From Ectocarpus siliculosus (Eukaryota; Sar; Phaeophyceae; Ectocarpales; Ectocarpaceae): a stretch of 64,000 bases of DNA. The position numbers and the translations under genes are program-made. A model generated the notes under the pieces. It was not told the origin of the DNA. It did no database searches and saw only the letters and a list, made by a program, of their open reading frames with translations. This document shows positions 37,355-51,200 of the stretch, piece by piece. Each line of letters starts with the position of its first letter. Position 1 is the first letter of the stretch. The DNA lies in the NCBI GenBank assembly GCA_000310025.1, contig FN648536.1, forward strand, positions 104,703-168,702, in the 5' to 3' direction.

Positions 37355-37725
37355 CTGGGCCACAGAAGGAAGGGGCCGTGTCCACGGCAGAGCAACCGAT
37401 CCCCCTTTGCCTGCACCATCTGCTATGCACAGAGAGGCGAATCCCCTATTGAAATCTGATGCACCATACGCCTTCAAGCCAACCTCACAAGCAACAACCA
37501 CCAACACACCTGCGCCACACATCGCAAGGCGTCGACATTTCCCGCCGACTGCCACCTCAGCTCTGCCAGCTTCAACGACAGGTTGTACACCTCATCAGCC
37601 AATGAAAGGGACTGGGGAGGGCCCACGACACTGGCGCTGCTACCGACGCCACTCCTGTCGCCGGGCGCGGCGGGGGCTTTCGTCATTTGGAGTCCTCCCA
37701 ACAACTGCTGTGTCAGGCACACGTC
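37355..37725 (-). CDS. Two predicted exons of an unrecognised gene
   Basis: On the minus strand, exon 37725-37510 (72 codons, phase 0 at both ends) reads DVCLTQQLLGGLQMTK, then LADEVYNLSLKLAELRWQSA, and ends RCVAQ at donor CAG|GTGTGT. Exon 37410-37355 continues AKGDRLLCRGHGPFLLWP to donor AG|GTGAGC. Acceptors are good (TTTCAG, GTGCAG). The first segment looks like an amphipathic helix. The neighbouring exons were not found; a (CAA)n microsatellite lies in the following intron. No family is recognised. Confidence 0.4.
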
Positions 37726-39206
37726 CTGAAACCGGAGGACGTGACGCGGAACACGGAAATCTTTGTGGTAATGTTTCCAAAGAAGGCAGCCCGTAAAAAA
37801 CGTCGAATGGTCACAGCAAGTGTACCGCGGAGGGGGAGTGTCGGCAGGCAAGCAGCAGACGCCTACTCTCGACAGGCGGCCACGGTGATTACAAGGGGTA
37901 ACTCACGAACGGCCCATTTGCCTACGGCGTGGTTGGCGTGCGTGGCGACTACTGTTTCTTACATGTAGGTTCCGAACAGCAGAAGCTAACAAGGCGGCTA
38001 TGTGTCTTGCGCACGTGTCAAGCTCCTTCTCCCACCGGATGGTGGTACTGCAGCAGAGATATGTCGTGATTTGGTAACGGACTAGCGTGTAGGCCCCTCG
38101 ACCCGCACTCGCCGTGTGTCTGGCGCAGGAATGACAGCATGACAAATGCTCGCGACGTGCGGTTGTACCAATTTTTCCAGATACAGTACTGTAGTCGATC
38201 GATCTCGGGAAGATACATTATTCACCATACCAATCGTTGCATGAACGAGGTTTGTGTTCTCGGTGCATCTACTGCTGTACATGACAGCAGTCAAGTGCTA
38301 ACTTTCACTGCTTGTGTGTATACCATCAAGGTACATAGTGTAATGGAATTACAAGGGCAGGGGTGCGCGGAGGAAGTTCTGACTGTTGTTGTATCTAACA
38401 TATTGCGTATGTGGTGTGTGGAGATTTTGTTGGCCCGAAAAGCTCAACTACACGCAAAATAGTGCAGCGGCACCCATGCAACCTCGATACCAGCCCTCTC
38501 ACCCCGCCTCTTTTGTCTCTTATCTCTCTGAAGCACGCACGAATTGGTGAAATGACGGTAGTCACCGCGGTCTACTATCGCACCCCGACTGTTTTCAAAT
38601 TCAAAGCTACATCCAATTTCCTCACACCGTTGCTGTTCTCACCGAAATGTCATCCTCGGATACAAGAGATTCTCGTGCACAACAGAAGGATAGGAGACCA
38701 GAGCACAGGAAGCGACACAAGTATCCACACGCGATGCGTGACACGCCCTTCCAGCAATATGTTGCGGTTTGCAGTTTGTTGTTGTCTGTTGTTCTGTGTT
38801 CAGGTTCAGCATCTTGCATCAGCACTGGGGCACCGCAGATCAGAACCGTATTTCGGAAAGTGAGGGACCCCAAAGGTTTTATATAGAAACGAGGCGCCAA
38901 GCAGTGCAAGTTATTTGTAACGGCCTCGAGAATAGATTATTGTACGAATAAAATCGAGTTCGACTTCGTTCGAATCGTGGATTACAAAGTGGGCTACCTG
39001 CGTGTTGTTGCGCACGACATTTTCTGTCGCATGTGCCTTCAACCAACGGTCGTGCTTTCGTACCTGTGGCAAGTGCACTTGTCAGAAGTGCACCCTGGCT
39101 GTGCACGTTTGTCCGGAAGGGATATATTCCCGCTTTTTTTCGATTCGGGCGAAGACTTGGAGGTGTCATCTGCCCGTCGGCACGTTTGAAAAACTATTTT
39201 CGCCAC
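37726..39206. other. Upstream region of the MBL/CNBD gene
   Basis: No exon is recognised with confidence. It lies between a minus-strand gene and the plus-strand start at 39207, so it probably holds both promoters. Confidence 0.3.
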
Positions 39207-42200
39207 ATGGGCAGCAACATGCGTACCGCGGAGAGTAGCTCGCTTGACACGGGCAACGTCGCACCGGCAGTACCTTCCGCTCTTTCTGCTTCTCAGGCAG
39301 AGCAGAGGCCCCAAGCAATTGCTGTCAACAACTCAGTGACAACAATCGATGGGCAGTCAGACCCAATCCTCACCAACATCGCGACGGGGGTCCGAGCTCG
39401 ATGGAGTACAAAGAGAAACGAAGAAGCGGCACCCAGAAAACCAAGTAGACTCCGTCTCCAAAGGATTTCGAAGCAGTGCCTGCCGCGTGGCGGGACATAC
39501 TTGTCAACGGTTATCGGTCCCATCCAGGTGAGATTTTTGAGTGAGCCCACTGGGTTTTTCGTTTTTCATGACGATGAAGTCAGGACAGCAACAGACCTCT
39601 TTATCTCCATCTTTCAGTCTACGGGGGTGTGAAGGCTGGACTGTCAGTCCCAAGCTGTAATCACCACAGAAAGAAAGCAACGGGGGGGGGGGGGGGTTGA
39701 GTGAGGGAGGGAGAGGTGAGAAGTGAGGAAACGAGACTGTAGACGCAACGGCTACAGAATCTCTGTAGGCCACGAGGGCGATAGGGTGTTGAACGCTTGC
39801 ACGCCCTGTACTGGACATGAATTGCTGTGCACCAGAGGTGACTTGGAGACCAACGTAGCGTGCCACATGCTGAACCTTTGACGCCTTCACGAGACCCTTC
39901 AAACGTGGGTACATCGTTGTGTTCCACCACAGAAAGTGAGACAAGTGCCAGCGAGCGGGTACCATCCCACCCTCGTTATCACCTCTCGTCCAGAAGTATC
40001 TAACCAGTGGTGGCCAAGCCATCCAACCAGAAAGTAAAAATAACACTATTGCCCTCTGATCAGTACTCTGCGCTAGGGCGTCTTCACGATGTATCTCCGG
40101 ATGCTACAGTACGTGTAGTCGTAATCAGACAACCGCCCATGATGGGCTTTTCCCACATTCGGTAGCGTGCTGAGATGGCACGCGGGTGGCCTGGGCAGGT
40201 TTTATATCTCGTGCCCAACCTCCCCACAACCTTCCTTGGCAGCTAGCCCTGCATCACGGATTGCGACGTTGGTTCAATCAATAGGGTAGACTGGCCGCGT
40301 AGACTACACACTGTCCAAGGTCGATCCCCAACGCCCCAACCTGACCCCGGGAACGTTGGGCACCAGTTACGACCTCCCTTGGCCACCGGTGCAAGTACAG
40401 TACCCGCGGTGAATGTTGCTGCTTGGAAACAGTCGATACAAGTGTGCCTTATAGCCATTCTACAGCATGTATTCCCTTCAGCAGCTTTGCCTTCACAATG
40501 GACGCTCAAACATACACATTTCAAAAGGCTACTAGCGCACCTCGTGATCGCGTTCAGTCTCCAACGCATTGTCCACAAACAGGTAGGTATTCCCCCCGAG
40601 ACCATCAAGGACTCTATGGCTCTTGGCCTGCCCGTCCCGCAGTACTTCGTGGTGCCCCCGGAGAAGTTTTGCAGGACGTTGGGCAACAGCTTAGGTGTAA
40701 ACGTCGCCGAGTTCGAGTTCCCGGCGTACTACAACTTCTTCTTAAAGGTGAAGACCCTATGTTCGTCTGTTGAACATCTGTAGCATTGCTGTCCTAGCGC
40801 AACCGTGACACGGGGCCAATGCAGAGGACTGATTGTTTGGACACATGAAACCACTGAGTAGTTTCCCTTTTGTATGCACGTCGCTGTGGCCTTCGGTAGA
40901 ACTGAGTGTGTACGCTGCAGGTTTCGTTGATTCCGTCAACCTACTACGTTTGCTCAACCAGAGCTTGATGAACACCTTCTGCGTCCATGATACGCCGCAG
41001 ACGACAAGGGGACCAAGGCACCTGGGTCTTAATGCTGGCTGTTCAGAACGCAGTCAAGGCATCCAATGGCCTCAACAGATGGGCCATCCAATGGCCTCAA
41101 CAGACGGAGGGCCCATTGGTTGTGTGATGGGCTTCGCGCGATGTTTACAGCACTCACTCAGTCCACAACTTATATCCACGACTCGCCAAACGCCTCCTTG
41201 CTGTCCCAGCTAGTGTTGGCTATGCCGGACGAAAGTGGTCCTGCCCGGTTATACGTAGCACCAGCAAATTTCAAGGTCAGCTGCAATGCCTGAAAACCGC
41301 GCAAACAAACAAAGCGAGGCAACTCCCCTTTCTCTCCCGCTACGCAATAGTAGGGCAACACGGTGAAGCTGATCGTTGACTCCGTGGACACCGAGATCAG
41401 AATTCGCGCTCTGATGCAGGAGACTCTTCTCGGCCCTAAAAACGTCGACGCCTCGGTCGACTTCCACGAGTCGGTGCCTGTGGAGAACAGGCCGGACATT
41501 GGGAAGGAGCTCTCATACTTTCGGGCCTTCAACGGAAAGTGAGTTAGAAAATGGTGGGACGAGACCGATAGATGGAAGTACTGTCATGGAGACCCATACA
41601 GCTGCAAGTGTTGAGTGGGGGGGGCGACATGGTGAGCAATGAACCTTGATCATGATGATCCACCGTGTATGTAGCGCACACTTCACCGAGCGTGAGTGTT
41701 TGGGTTGCGCCGTGCGGCACCGCCTACGTCAAAATGCCAACTCCACGTTGGCGCCATTCGCTGCAAAGCTACCTATCAGCTTCAGAAACGCGTTTAACCA
41801 GACCTCTTTATCCCCACCCTGCTTGTTGTCCATGCGCTCACCGATATCCACCGCTCGTGCTCACGGCACACGCCGCCCATCCATGTGGATGGCAAACACA
41901 CGGAAAGGGAACTGTCTATCGACCTCCTCATCACCTTTATCCACCAGAACAGTGACGGCATCGTGATTCTCGACGGTGTGGACGGCACCCCTGGAGCCGA
42001 CTGGTGCATTTCGATCGCCGTCTCAAATGCCGACGGGGGGCAGTACATCTTCACCGAGCACCAGAAAGGAGGCAGCGACCCCTCGCACGAGAACGCAGCA
42101 CGGCTTAGTGCAGACGATTCCGAAAGCATGGTCAGCGAGGAGGATGTTTGGGAGGAGGAAAATCCGATGCCTAACGCCATCGACGTGAGAACAGCGGGAG

Positions 42201-45200
42201 ACACGAACGACACCCTCCGCCCCACCTCTCTGAGGCATGAATCGATTGCGAAGCACATGTCGGTACACCTGACCGAGGGGGACAGCGAAGACGAGAACAC
42301 GGACGAGTGCTCGAAGAAGGGAAATTTTTCGTCTAGAGGCTCTAAGGAGTCACCGATCATCAGGGAAGAAAACAGGCAGGGGGAAGACGAAAGAGGGGGA
42401 ACAAGAAACGGGCGAGAAGGAGAGGGGCGGGGCATTGAAAGGGGCCAGGGAGCGGAATCGCAACCAAAGCACGCGCCCATTCGGCAAGTGGGTGATTCAA
42501 GCTCCAAGGGAAAAAACCAAGACTCCACCAGCTCCGACGAGGCCCCCGACAGGCGCCACTTTACCCCAACACGACCATCGTTCAAACCAAGCTTTGGCAA
42601 TCAGCGGTCAGAAGTGGGACGCCCCTTGGGTTCCGTCGCTAACTGGTTTGGCCGGTGGCTCGTGCACGCGCACATTGGCGAAAACAAAAGCCGAAGCGCC
42701 GACGATGGTAGTATTGACAGGGATGGCAGGATCTCGAGAGTAAAATCGGCCGAAGTCGAAGCTAACACACAGTTGGAGCCGCCGCCGGCGGCAGGAAACA
42801 ACGTGTCCAAGGCTGGACGAGAGTCAAGGAACGCGAAACGGACACCTCGGAGGATATGGGCACCGGGGTTAAACGGTTGGGTGCGGACGGGGATTCCGTC
42901 TCTGAACGGATTCCTTCCTGTACGAACAGGAGAGGTTTCGATGACGTGCCCGCTACCGACGAAGTTGCCGTCTCAGCCCGAGCAGACGGAAGATGAGTTC
43001 ATCGCCCCGACGTTCGGGACCACGGTGCTCGGGAACAGCCATGGGTTTGATCCGAACGGGCGAGTGAAAATTCAGCTTGTGGAGAGAACCTCGATCCACC
43101 GTTCATTTCGCCCGAAATCAGGTGTTGTCGGTCCGAGTTCCTCCTCGATAGGCCCGAGTGATGGTGCTGCATTGCTTGAGTTCCCCAACTAGAACCAATA
43201 CTCACGATCACTTTCAGATCCGAGTAAGAACAGCACTAACGCTAGCCAGCCTGAATTCAGTCTTTCAGGCGCGAATTCAGACCTGAAATCAAGTCCTGAA
43301 TTTGAAATCAGGCCCTGAATTCAAAACTGAAGTTACGCTGTTGATTGGTGACGTGTAAACTGTTTTAGTCCCAAGCTTACCCTCCTAGGGCCTGAACCTG
43401 CAGCCTGAATTCACATTCTAAAGGCCTGATGGTGTTTTCTCATTTGACCTCAAAGCGCGTGATACAGATCGGAGTCCGCGCTTTCAACGCCCGAGTCCAC
43501 CCCTCCCTGCAGAACCGCCCGACCTTTGGTGCTGTTGTGGGCCTGTATTGACCCTTCTGTGCGGGGCGATTGTTGGTTTTTATTTTAGCACACTACGTGT
43601 TTCAGTTGTTGCAAGCCTCAAAGCAGACTACGGCCCTGCACTCGACGTTGTTGTCGGAAGCGAGGTGTCCCAAGCCTTTATTCACCCACCCGAGGCTGAG
43701 TTCACTCTCCTACGGCTTGAACCAAGGTGCTCTATGTAGCCTGAACTTCCCAATGTAGACGAGCGCAACAATGCCCTCTGGGCCAAGAGTCCGGTTGAAG
43801 CCTGCGTTCCTACTCGTCCCGTCTGAATCCATCACATGTCGGCCTGAGTGAGTACGGCCGTGGTGTGGGGCTGACAGCCATCATCTTCTCGTAGACCTGA
43901 TGGGGCTTTCAAGGTGCAGAGAGGGCTGCAGTACCTGTTCAGGTTGTGGGCGGGTGGGGTAAGGTGGTGTAGACCTGACGTTCCCATCGTATTTACCCGG
44001 TTTGGGACATTTAGCGCTACATTCAAGATTTCCCGGTAGTGGTACTCGCGCGGCATCTCCGGGCCGCAATGTCGGAACAGCCCAAGTCCAAAGGTTCTCC
44101 CGCGCTTTGCGAACGTTGTCTCATGATCTTGAAAATTAGGAGCACAAGTGGATACGTCCTCTGGATAAACGGGAGAGGATATATGATAGACCCGCCGCCC
44201 TACGCCAGCATGATTCTGCAGGCGTCCAACATCCGGTGAGTTGGTTGCTTTGCTTCGTGGCTGCAGTTTTCCAGGCGTATTTGCGGGAAAGCGCGTGTCG
44301 GCTTTTTGGCCTCTATTTGTTGAGCTCTATGCTGTATGGCATGGTTTTTTACACTGTGCTGTTCATGTCTTGCAGGCCGTCTCTTATCGCGGGAGTCATA
44401 GTGACGCACTGTCACGCAGACCACGACGCGGGAACCTTTCAGAAGGTCCTACTGGATGGCCAGGTCAACATCATTTCCACCAGGTGAGTGGGTGGTTCTT
44501 CTTGAAGGTTTCTTGTTTTTCGTCAATATTTGTGGTACATAACACGGTTCAGGAATCCAGCACTCACTAGCCAATCCCCCCTGGAACCACGCTCTCTTTC
44601 CCTACATCAGAGTTATATACCCACTCCGTCCCCTTGCGTGCCTCATCACGAGCTCGGACTTGATCCGACGCAACCAAATCAATGTTCGCACAACACATTC
44701 AGTTTCACCAGCATAACCTAGTCGGGTTGCCCTCGCCTCTCGCCCACACTCCTTCCCCCGCAACGCCCTCCTGCCGTTACGCTTTATCGGCGCATGTTAT
44801 CTTGGCGTACCCTCAGGACCATTTACGAATCCTTTATCCGCAAGTACACCGCGCTCTCTGGTATGAGCGGCGACCTTATCCGCTATAGCCACAAGTTCAT
44901 CCCCGTGAAGATCGGGCAGACTTTAAGGCTTAACGGGGCCTGCTTCGACTTCTTTTATACCCTTCACTCTATTCCCTGCGTGGGCTTTGAGGTGAGTATG
45001 ATGCGGTAGTTGTCCCGGTAAAGATGTACGGTTGCCCCAATGCTTGTCGAGGCAGATCCTTCTGCTGAGCTGGTTCGGAACCCTGCTGTCGACCGGCACA
45101 AAATCGAATTCGTATGGTTTACCTCAACCGCACCGGATTGTTTGTGATGGCTACGTGATGAAATTGGGCCGATGCACTGAACAAACTGCTCTTTGACCAG

Positions 45201-48200
45201 GAAACCTCTGGAGAACAATGGTGTCGCCAAGCACGAGATCACCTATCGAATGTTTTTTCTACCTCGGACGAGCGAGTCCCGACGTTGGCCTAACCCAATG
45301 TGTTTCGGGTGTGTTGTCCGCCGTTCAAGATATTGCCCAAGCACAGACCCCTTATTTGCCCCAACTCCGCCCAATGATCTGAAAGTCGTACCACGGGGGC
45401 CTAACGTCCCGCACATGTCCCACCCATATACAGCCGGTCGCCCCGGTGGTCTAGTGGTATCCTCGTAAATCGCTAGTCGTAGAGGTCGTGAGTTCGAATC
45501 CCCATGGGGTGAAAAATTAAAATTTGCAAAATTTGCGGGTGAAAGCGAAATATAGCTGAAAGGCTCTCGTGAGTACCAAACTTCAACGTTAGCACCGTCG
45601 ACGAGGGAAAGGGACGGCTGGACCCTTCTCACGATAAAAATAAAATTCAGCACGCACCGCAGGAGGAAGGTGGGGCATGAAAATTAATAAAAAGAAGAAA
45701 AGCCCTGGTGTTTACACCACCCTGGATGGTTGTAGTTGTACGAAAAAATACACTGAAAAGTGTAGTACTCTACACACGCTGAAAACTGTAGTCTCACCAA
45801 GAAAAATGGGGGAACTGTCGCCATAATAAATTGGACGAAAACACACACACACACACACACACCTTTCCGCGGCTATCCTCTCTTTGGTCAGGTTACTTTC
45901 AAGGGCAAGGGCATGGTATTTTCTGCAGACCACATGAACGATCCAGGCAGGATCCGCGAGATGTGCGAACAGGGTTTCCTATCAGAAGGGAGGCGTGATG
46001 CCCTCCTAGACTTCCCGTGGCACCACGACCTGATCTATCACGAGGCAGGGATCCCTCCGATCCACACGCCGATACAAACCCTGGAGGTGAAGACTCTCAC
46101 ACTTGTAGGCTGTTGGGGGTAGAAAACCTTCTTCCAACCAGGCAATAGCGTATTTTTCGGATGGGTGTCGTGTTTTATGGAAGTACATGGTGTCACATCC
46201 TTTCAGGGTCTTGCGGTGGCGCTCCGCCGCCGCAGTACGCCCCGCCGGATGACCGCAAGACGGAACTACGTGCGCAGACAGTATTGGGGAAGTCTTGCGT
46301 GCCTTCTTCTGTTTTTTTCGACAGGGCCTCGCCGACGACCTCAAAAAGCGGGTGTTCGTGGTGCACGTGAGCGAGTCCTCGATTCCCAAGGACAGCGGGC
46401 TGAAGGTGGCCCCCGCAGGGGTCAAGAACACGATGCGGCTAGACACCATCGCTAATATTCACGAAGAAGCGCTAGACGTGTTGGACCTCATTTGCTCCGT
46501 GGGAATCCTGAGCGGTGTTTCTGTGGCCCAGGTGTGTTTGCGAATTGATTGCCCTCTACACCTGGCCGTTCTGCTGTTGCACTTGCGTTGTTCTGCACTG
46601 AACGCCTTTTGGTCTCGGCCATTCGACACGAGAGCATCCCCAAGCAGTCTTCATGGCGAATACCGAGAAGACATGTATGACGCTTTACAGAAATGTACCG
46701 CTATAATACAGAAACGACGGTCTGTGAAGACTTCGATTCTTGTCTGGATTTGGAAGAGTGAATGCAAACCGTATCCTTCTCTCGAAAACACCATGAACAA
46801 TCGACGTCCAAGCTCAGGGCGATCCCTTTGAACTTCTATGTTTTTCTCTGCTCCTCTTGCCTGCCGAGGTCGGTAGAAGACGCCACCGTAGGAACACCCG
46901 GTTCTGTCTCTTCAGCGTCAACTTTATTCTATAAAACTGATATCTGTTTTTCGCTGCGTTTCCCGGAAACCAGAGAGTTTGCTGAAGAGGATGTCACCGC
47001 TACTACGCAGATGAACCGTCCGCTTGGTTTCCCCTCAGGCTCATGCACGCGGGTATCGTTTGGAAATGGGTTGGCCGGAGAGCCGTTCGGTAGGAAGGCG
47101 GAAGACCGCGGTCGAGGATGACACGCGATTTACTTTACATGTGTCTGACTGACCGTGCCCGCCGCACTCGCTCTCCCGGAACAGTATAATAGTATCGGCT
47201 GACCCACCACATGTTGTTTTCTTCGTTTACTCTATCGCCAGGCGCGGTCTCTGCTGGAGGTGGCGCGGCAGGTTAGGTTTGAAGCGAATGCGATCGTCCA
47301 GCACCGCGACATTGATACCACGGATTTTGCAATCATATGTCACGGAAAAGCAATGTCCACGTGAGTCCGTCCCACAGAACGTACGGCGTATGCAGTCTTT
47401 CTTCCTGAGGGGCGGCGCGAAAACAGATGAGCTGAACTTTCCGTTCGGTCCAAACCTGTTGTCGTCCTACCACTGATTCAGATCGATGCTTGGACACTAT
47501 TTTCACGCTATGCGGCAAGTCTGTGCAACGTCGGCAACACCATTATTGCTATGACACTGCCCTTGCCGCGTACAACTTGATCCGTGCCCGACATGAGCGA
47601 TTGGGTGCACAACGTCATCTGGGTGCCACATTGAAACGCTTTTTCAACAATTTGTTCCAGCACCGGCCTTCGCTGTCGTCGACATTTCCACCACCTGCTT
47701 AATTTATTTTCACCAAATGCTTTTGGAAGGCTTTGCTTTCGTGTGAGAAGGTCGGTTCTACGCGGACACGTAAAGGTCAAGCTTTTCACGCCCCAAACAG
47801 GCTTCCCTGAGTCTTTGCCATATCTCCCAGAGTCTTTGCCGTCGTTTGTCCAAAGCCCGAGACCGGCAAGTCGCACGAGGCTTGGGGCGGACGAACGGAA
47901 CTAGGTTGTTCGATTATTAAACATGGCGTGTCGTTCACCAGCAACATACGTACAATATCCAGTGCTGATGGCCACGAATGCTTTTGGACCAGGGACGCCA
48001 ACCCCTTCGCCCTCAAACACCAATGGAGCAGCATCCACCGGGGGTCACGATCAGCCAACCACCGATCGATTCAAATGTTCAACGAATCGATATAATTTGG
48101 GCGCTGGTTAGGGTTAGGGTTAGAAACCGGGAAAACGATCCTCGAAAAGAGCAGCGTTGTCAGTGTCTAACAGGGCCACAAAATTTCGCTCGTTGGTACA

Positions 48201-51200
48201 TCTGTATGCCTCTCGAACGACCTCGGAGCAGCGTGATCAAGGAGGCCGGCGCCCGTCGCTCGTTCGCCAAACTCAACACCGTGCTCCGACGGGGAGACTG
48301 CTACGGAGAAGAGGTGAGCAAACACGCCACAACCATGCAACTAGGTCGCGGGTGTAGTCTCCGTTGCCTCAGCCTTAGCCGGGCCCTCCTCCGTCAAAAA
48401 CAGCAAACTTTGATCGAAATCAGCCGCAACGCCCATGCATTCCGGCGCGTCTCCGCGATAAAGAACGAAACGGTACGTCCTCAAGACTCTTATTGCTGGT
48501 AGTAGATGGGGATACCGGAAAACTCGACGGATTCGCCTTGAGGGCGATCTTTCCCTTCGCTTAGTTTCTCGGCAACACCGAGACAACACCGAGGCAGCAC
48601 CGAGGCAGCACCGAGGCAGAACCGAGGCAACACCGACGGCCGTCAACGCCAAAGCAATGGTATGCAGGTGTCGGTTCTGCCCTTCGACAGTGGTGTCCGA
48701 GTCATTTTTTCGCCTTGTGACACTATCCCCGTGGCCGAAAAACTGCCGGCGACACGGTTACCCCTCCCAAAATATTTGGTATTTGGACTAGACTGGCGTT
48801 ATCTTATCTTCGTCGAGTCAACCGTGAGCAAGCCCAGCAAGTGACAGGGTGCCTATAGAAATAAGCAATGTACTGTCGTTCAGGTCACCTGCGCGAAAAT
48901 GGGCAACCAGTTCTCCAGAAACCACTTTACTCCGGGTCAGGAAGGAGCCGGTACACTCAAGTTACCGGATGCCACGCAAACATTGTTTCGTTTTGCGACG
49001 TAGCCCGAGAAGTGTGACACACACGTGAACAGCGTGTACTGCTCAATACAACCTGATATGGGAATTGGAGCAAAGATAAGGTCGAGTGCATATTTTCCCA
49101 GTCCAGCTGACGAAAACGGATTTTTAAGGTTGGTTGTCACTGATGGGTGGCCCTTTGTGTGGGATGCGCAGTTTCCATCGCCTGCGTTGTTCTGAGACGA
49201 AGGACCACAGGGTCATTCGCTAGTCTATGTATCCGCAGACTGTCGGGACTGGGGTTTCGACTTCAACGCAGGGGTTCCCTCCCCCCGTCAAGATTGGGTA
49301 TCGACGTCACGCTGTTCTCGTGGCGCTCGGAAAATGCGGTAGACAGACCCCTATGTTTCGCACCCCCTGTTCGTTATGCAGCAACCATCTGTTGAAGAAA
49401 CGACCACCGCACGGGGGACAGAGTGGTGGCCCCGTAACGACGGGCATTTCCTCCCGCTCCCCCGTCCCTCATCCATTGCCTCCTCTCCTACACGCACGTG
49501 AAGGGAAGCAGGATATCAGAACGTCAGCACCGTCCTCAAGATGGAAAACGTTCTCGGCCAACCCTCTCTTATCCTTGCGATTGCTTCTCTCTTCCTCCTA
49601 AATGTCCGCGAGCAGCTGTTGCTAGAAGGAAGTGTTCGGCGAAAGGGCAATGCCCACATAAAGGCGGTCACCGATATGGAGGTGGGTCTACGAGGAGTTC
49701 AACCCTGCGCTGACTGCCATGCCGATTGATTTTTGTCGAGACGTCGGGGATAAGTTTCGGGCTGTGTCTTCGTTGCTGTCCTCGTTCGTAGCACTGTTTT
49801 TCTTGCACGGTTAAGTTTTTACACGGGTAGCCGAGGGCTTGCGCGAAGTGTTACCGTGTTCGGCAAAAAATTCACACACAGTGAACCAGTACAAGCTTGC
49901 CGCCCTCTAAGAGCGGTCTCCTGCCAGACCGAAGAACTTGAGAGATGTATTTATGCTACCGGGCGCCATCTGCTGCCCTTCGTAGTATCCAGAAACAGAA
50001 GTATTTGTTCAAAGCATGCGGTCTAGACTACGACCCTGTAGCTTCGAGTAAGCACGCAATGACCCTCAGTATACGACCCCGACCCCTCGTTTCGTTTCGT
50101 GCTCAATTTGAGTTTCCATTATTTCCCTGCCAAGCCCAAGCCCGAAAATCACATCATATGTAAGCTCATTAATCATCGTCGGCCACATGATCACAAGATT
50201 TTGAACCTCAAGAGTTACGCCACCAGCTGCAAGATCGTTCTAGTTCAAAGGGTTGAGTCCAACCAGACGCCATTCGGCCGAGCAAGCTGTCTTTTTGGCG
50301 CCTTAACTCCCCTCCGTGAAAAGGTGTTGTTATTCAACGGGCAAGATCTGGAACATATCATCGATCTCAAGGCCAAGCCCCTGGAGGATACGTTCCGGCT
50401 GAACAGGTTGTTGGCCTATAATTCTGTCCTCTGCTCGCTGAGCCGAAAACAAATATTGCTGCTCGAGACCTTCACACAGGTATGTACAATGATGCCGAGA
50501 AACAAACGTTGGAGACTCCCTCCGGGTACGGGTGCTTCTACGTGTTCGCCACTGTGCCGGCAGGGATTATGCAGGAAATATGAGGGTACTAGTGAGGTGC
50601 ACCTTGACTAGACGTGGTTGCCTTGACTAGACTTGGATTGCCAGAAAAACAAATTGGGAGTGCTGGCTGTGCGTAGCACCGAGAAATACGATACTACGAG
50701 CGAACATTTGAAGGCCCTCACCCTGTAAATGTGAGCACGTCAATTTCCAACAACACTGCAGGCGAAGAAACTCGCTGCGGGGGAGATCGTGTGGAAGGCA
50801 GGCCATCCGGTCGAGCAGGTGGTACTAGTTGCCAAGGGAAAGCTAGCATTTGTCAACGCAGGTAGGACAATGGAGCCCCACACACAGTAGATTGATGTTG
50901 GGATCAATATCGAACAAATCTACGCCGCCGACCCTTCGGCGTACCGAAAAATTTGCCAACACGTCCGTATATGCAGAAATTGGGTATTAGTAGATGAAGC
51001 TTCTCGTTATGGTACAGGCGGTTGATTCCGAATTCAGATCATCCTGTGACATTACGCTTTCTCGAAACCCTGGAATTTCTTTTTATGATTTTGGCAATCA
51101 CGCAAATTCGAGACCCATCCGCGATGAACGCATAAGACGCATTCCGTCCCTGATTGCTGGGCCACTCTTCGAGGCTGTAGGCAACAATTGGGATTTTGGC

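Noticed and set aside
45440..45511. A functional tRNA gene
   Set aside because: The A and B boxes are present, but the T stem and acceptor stem have several mismatches and no standard anticodon arm can be drawn.
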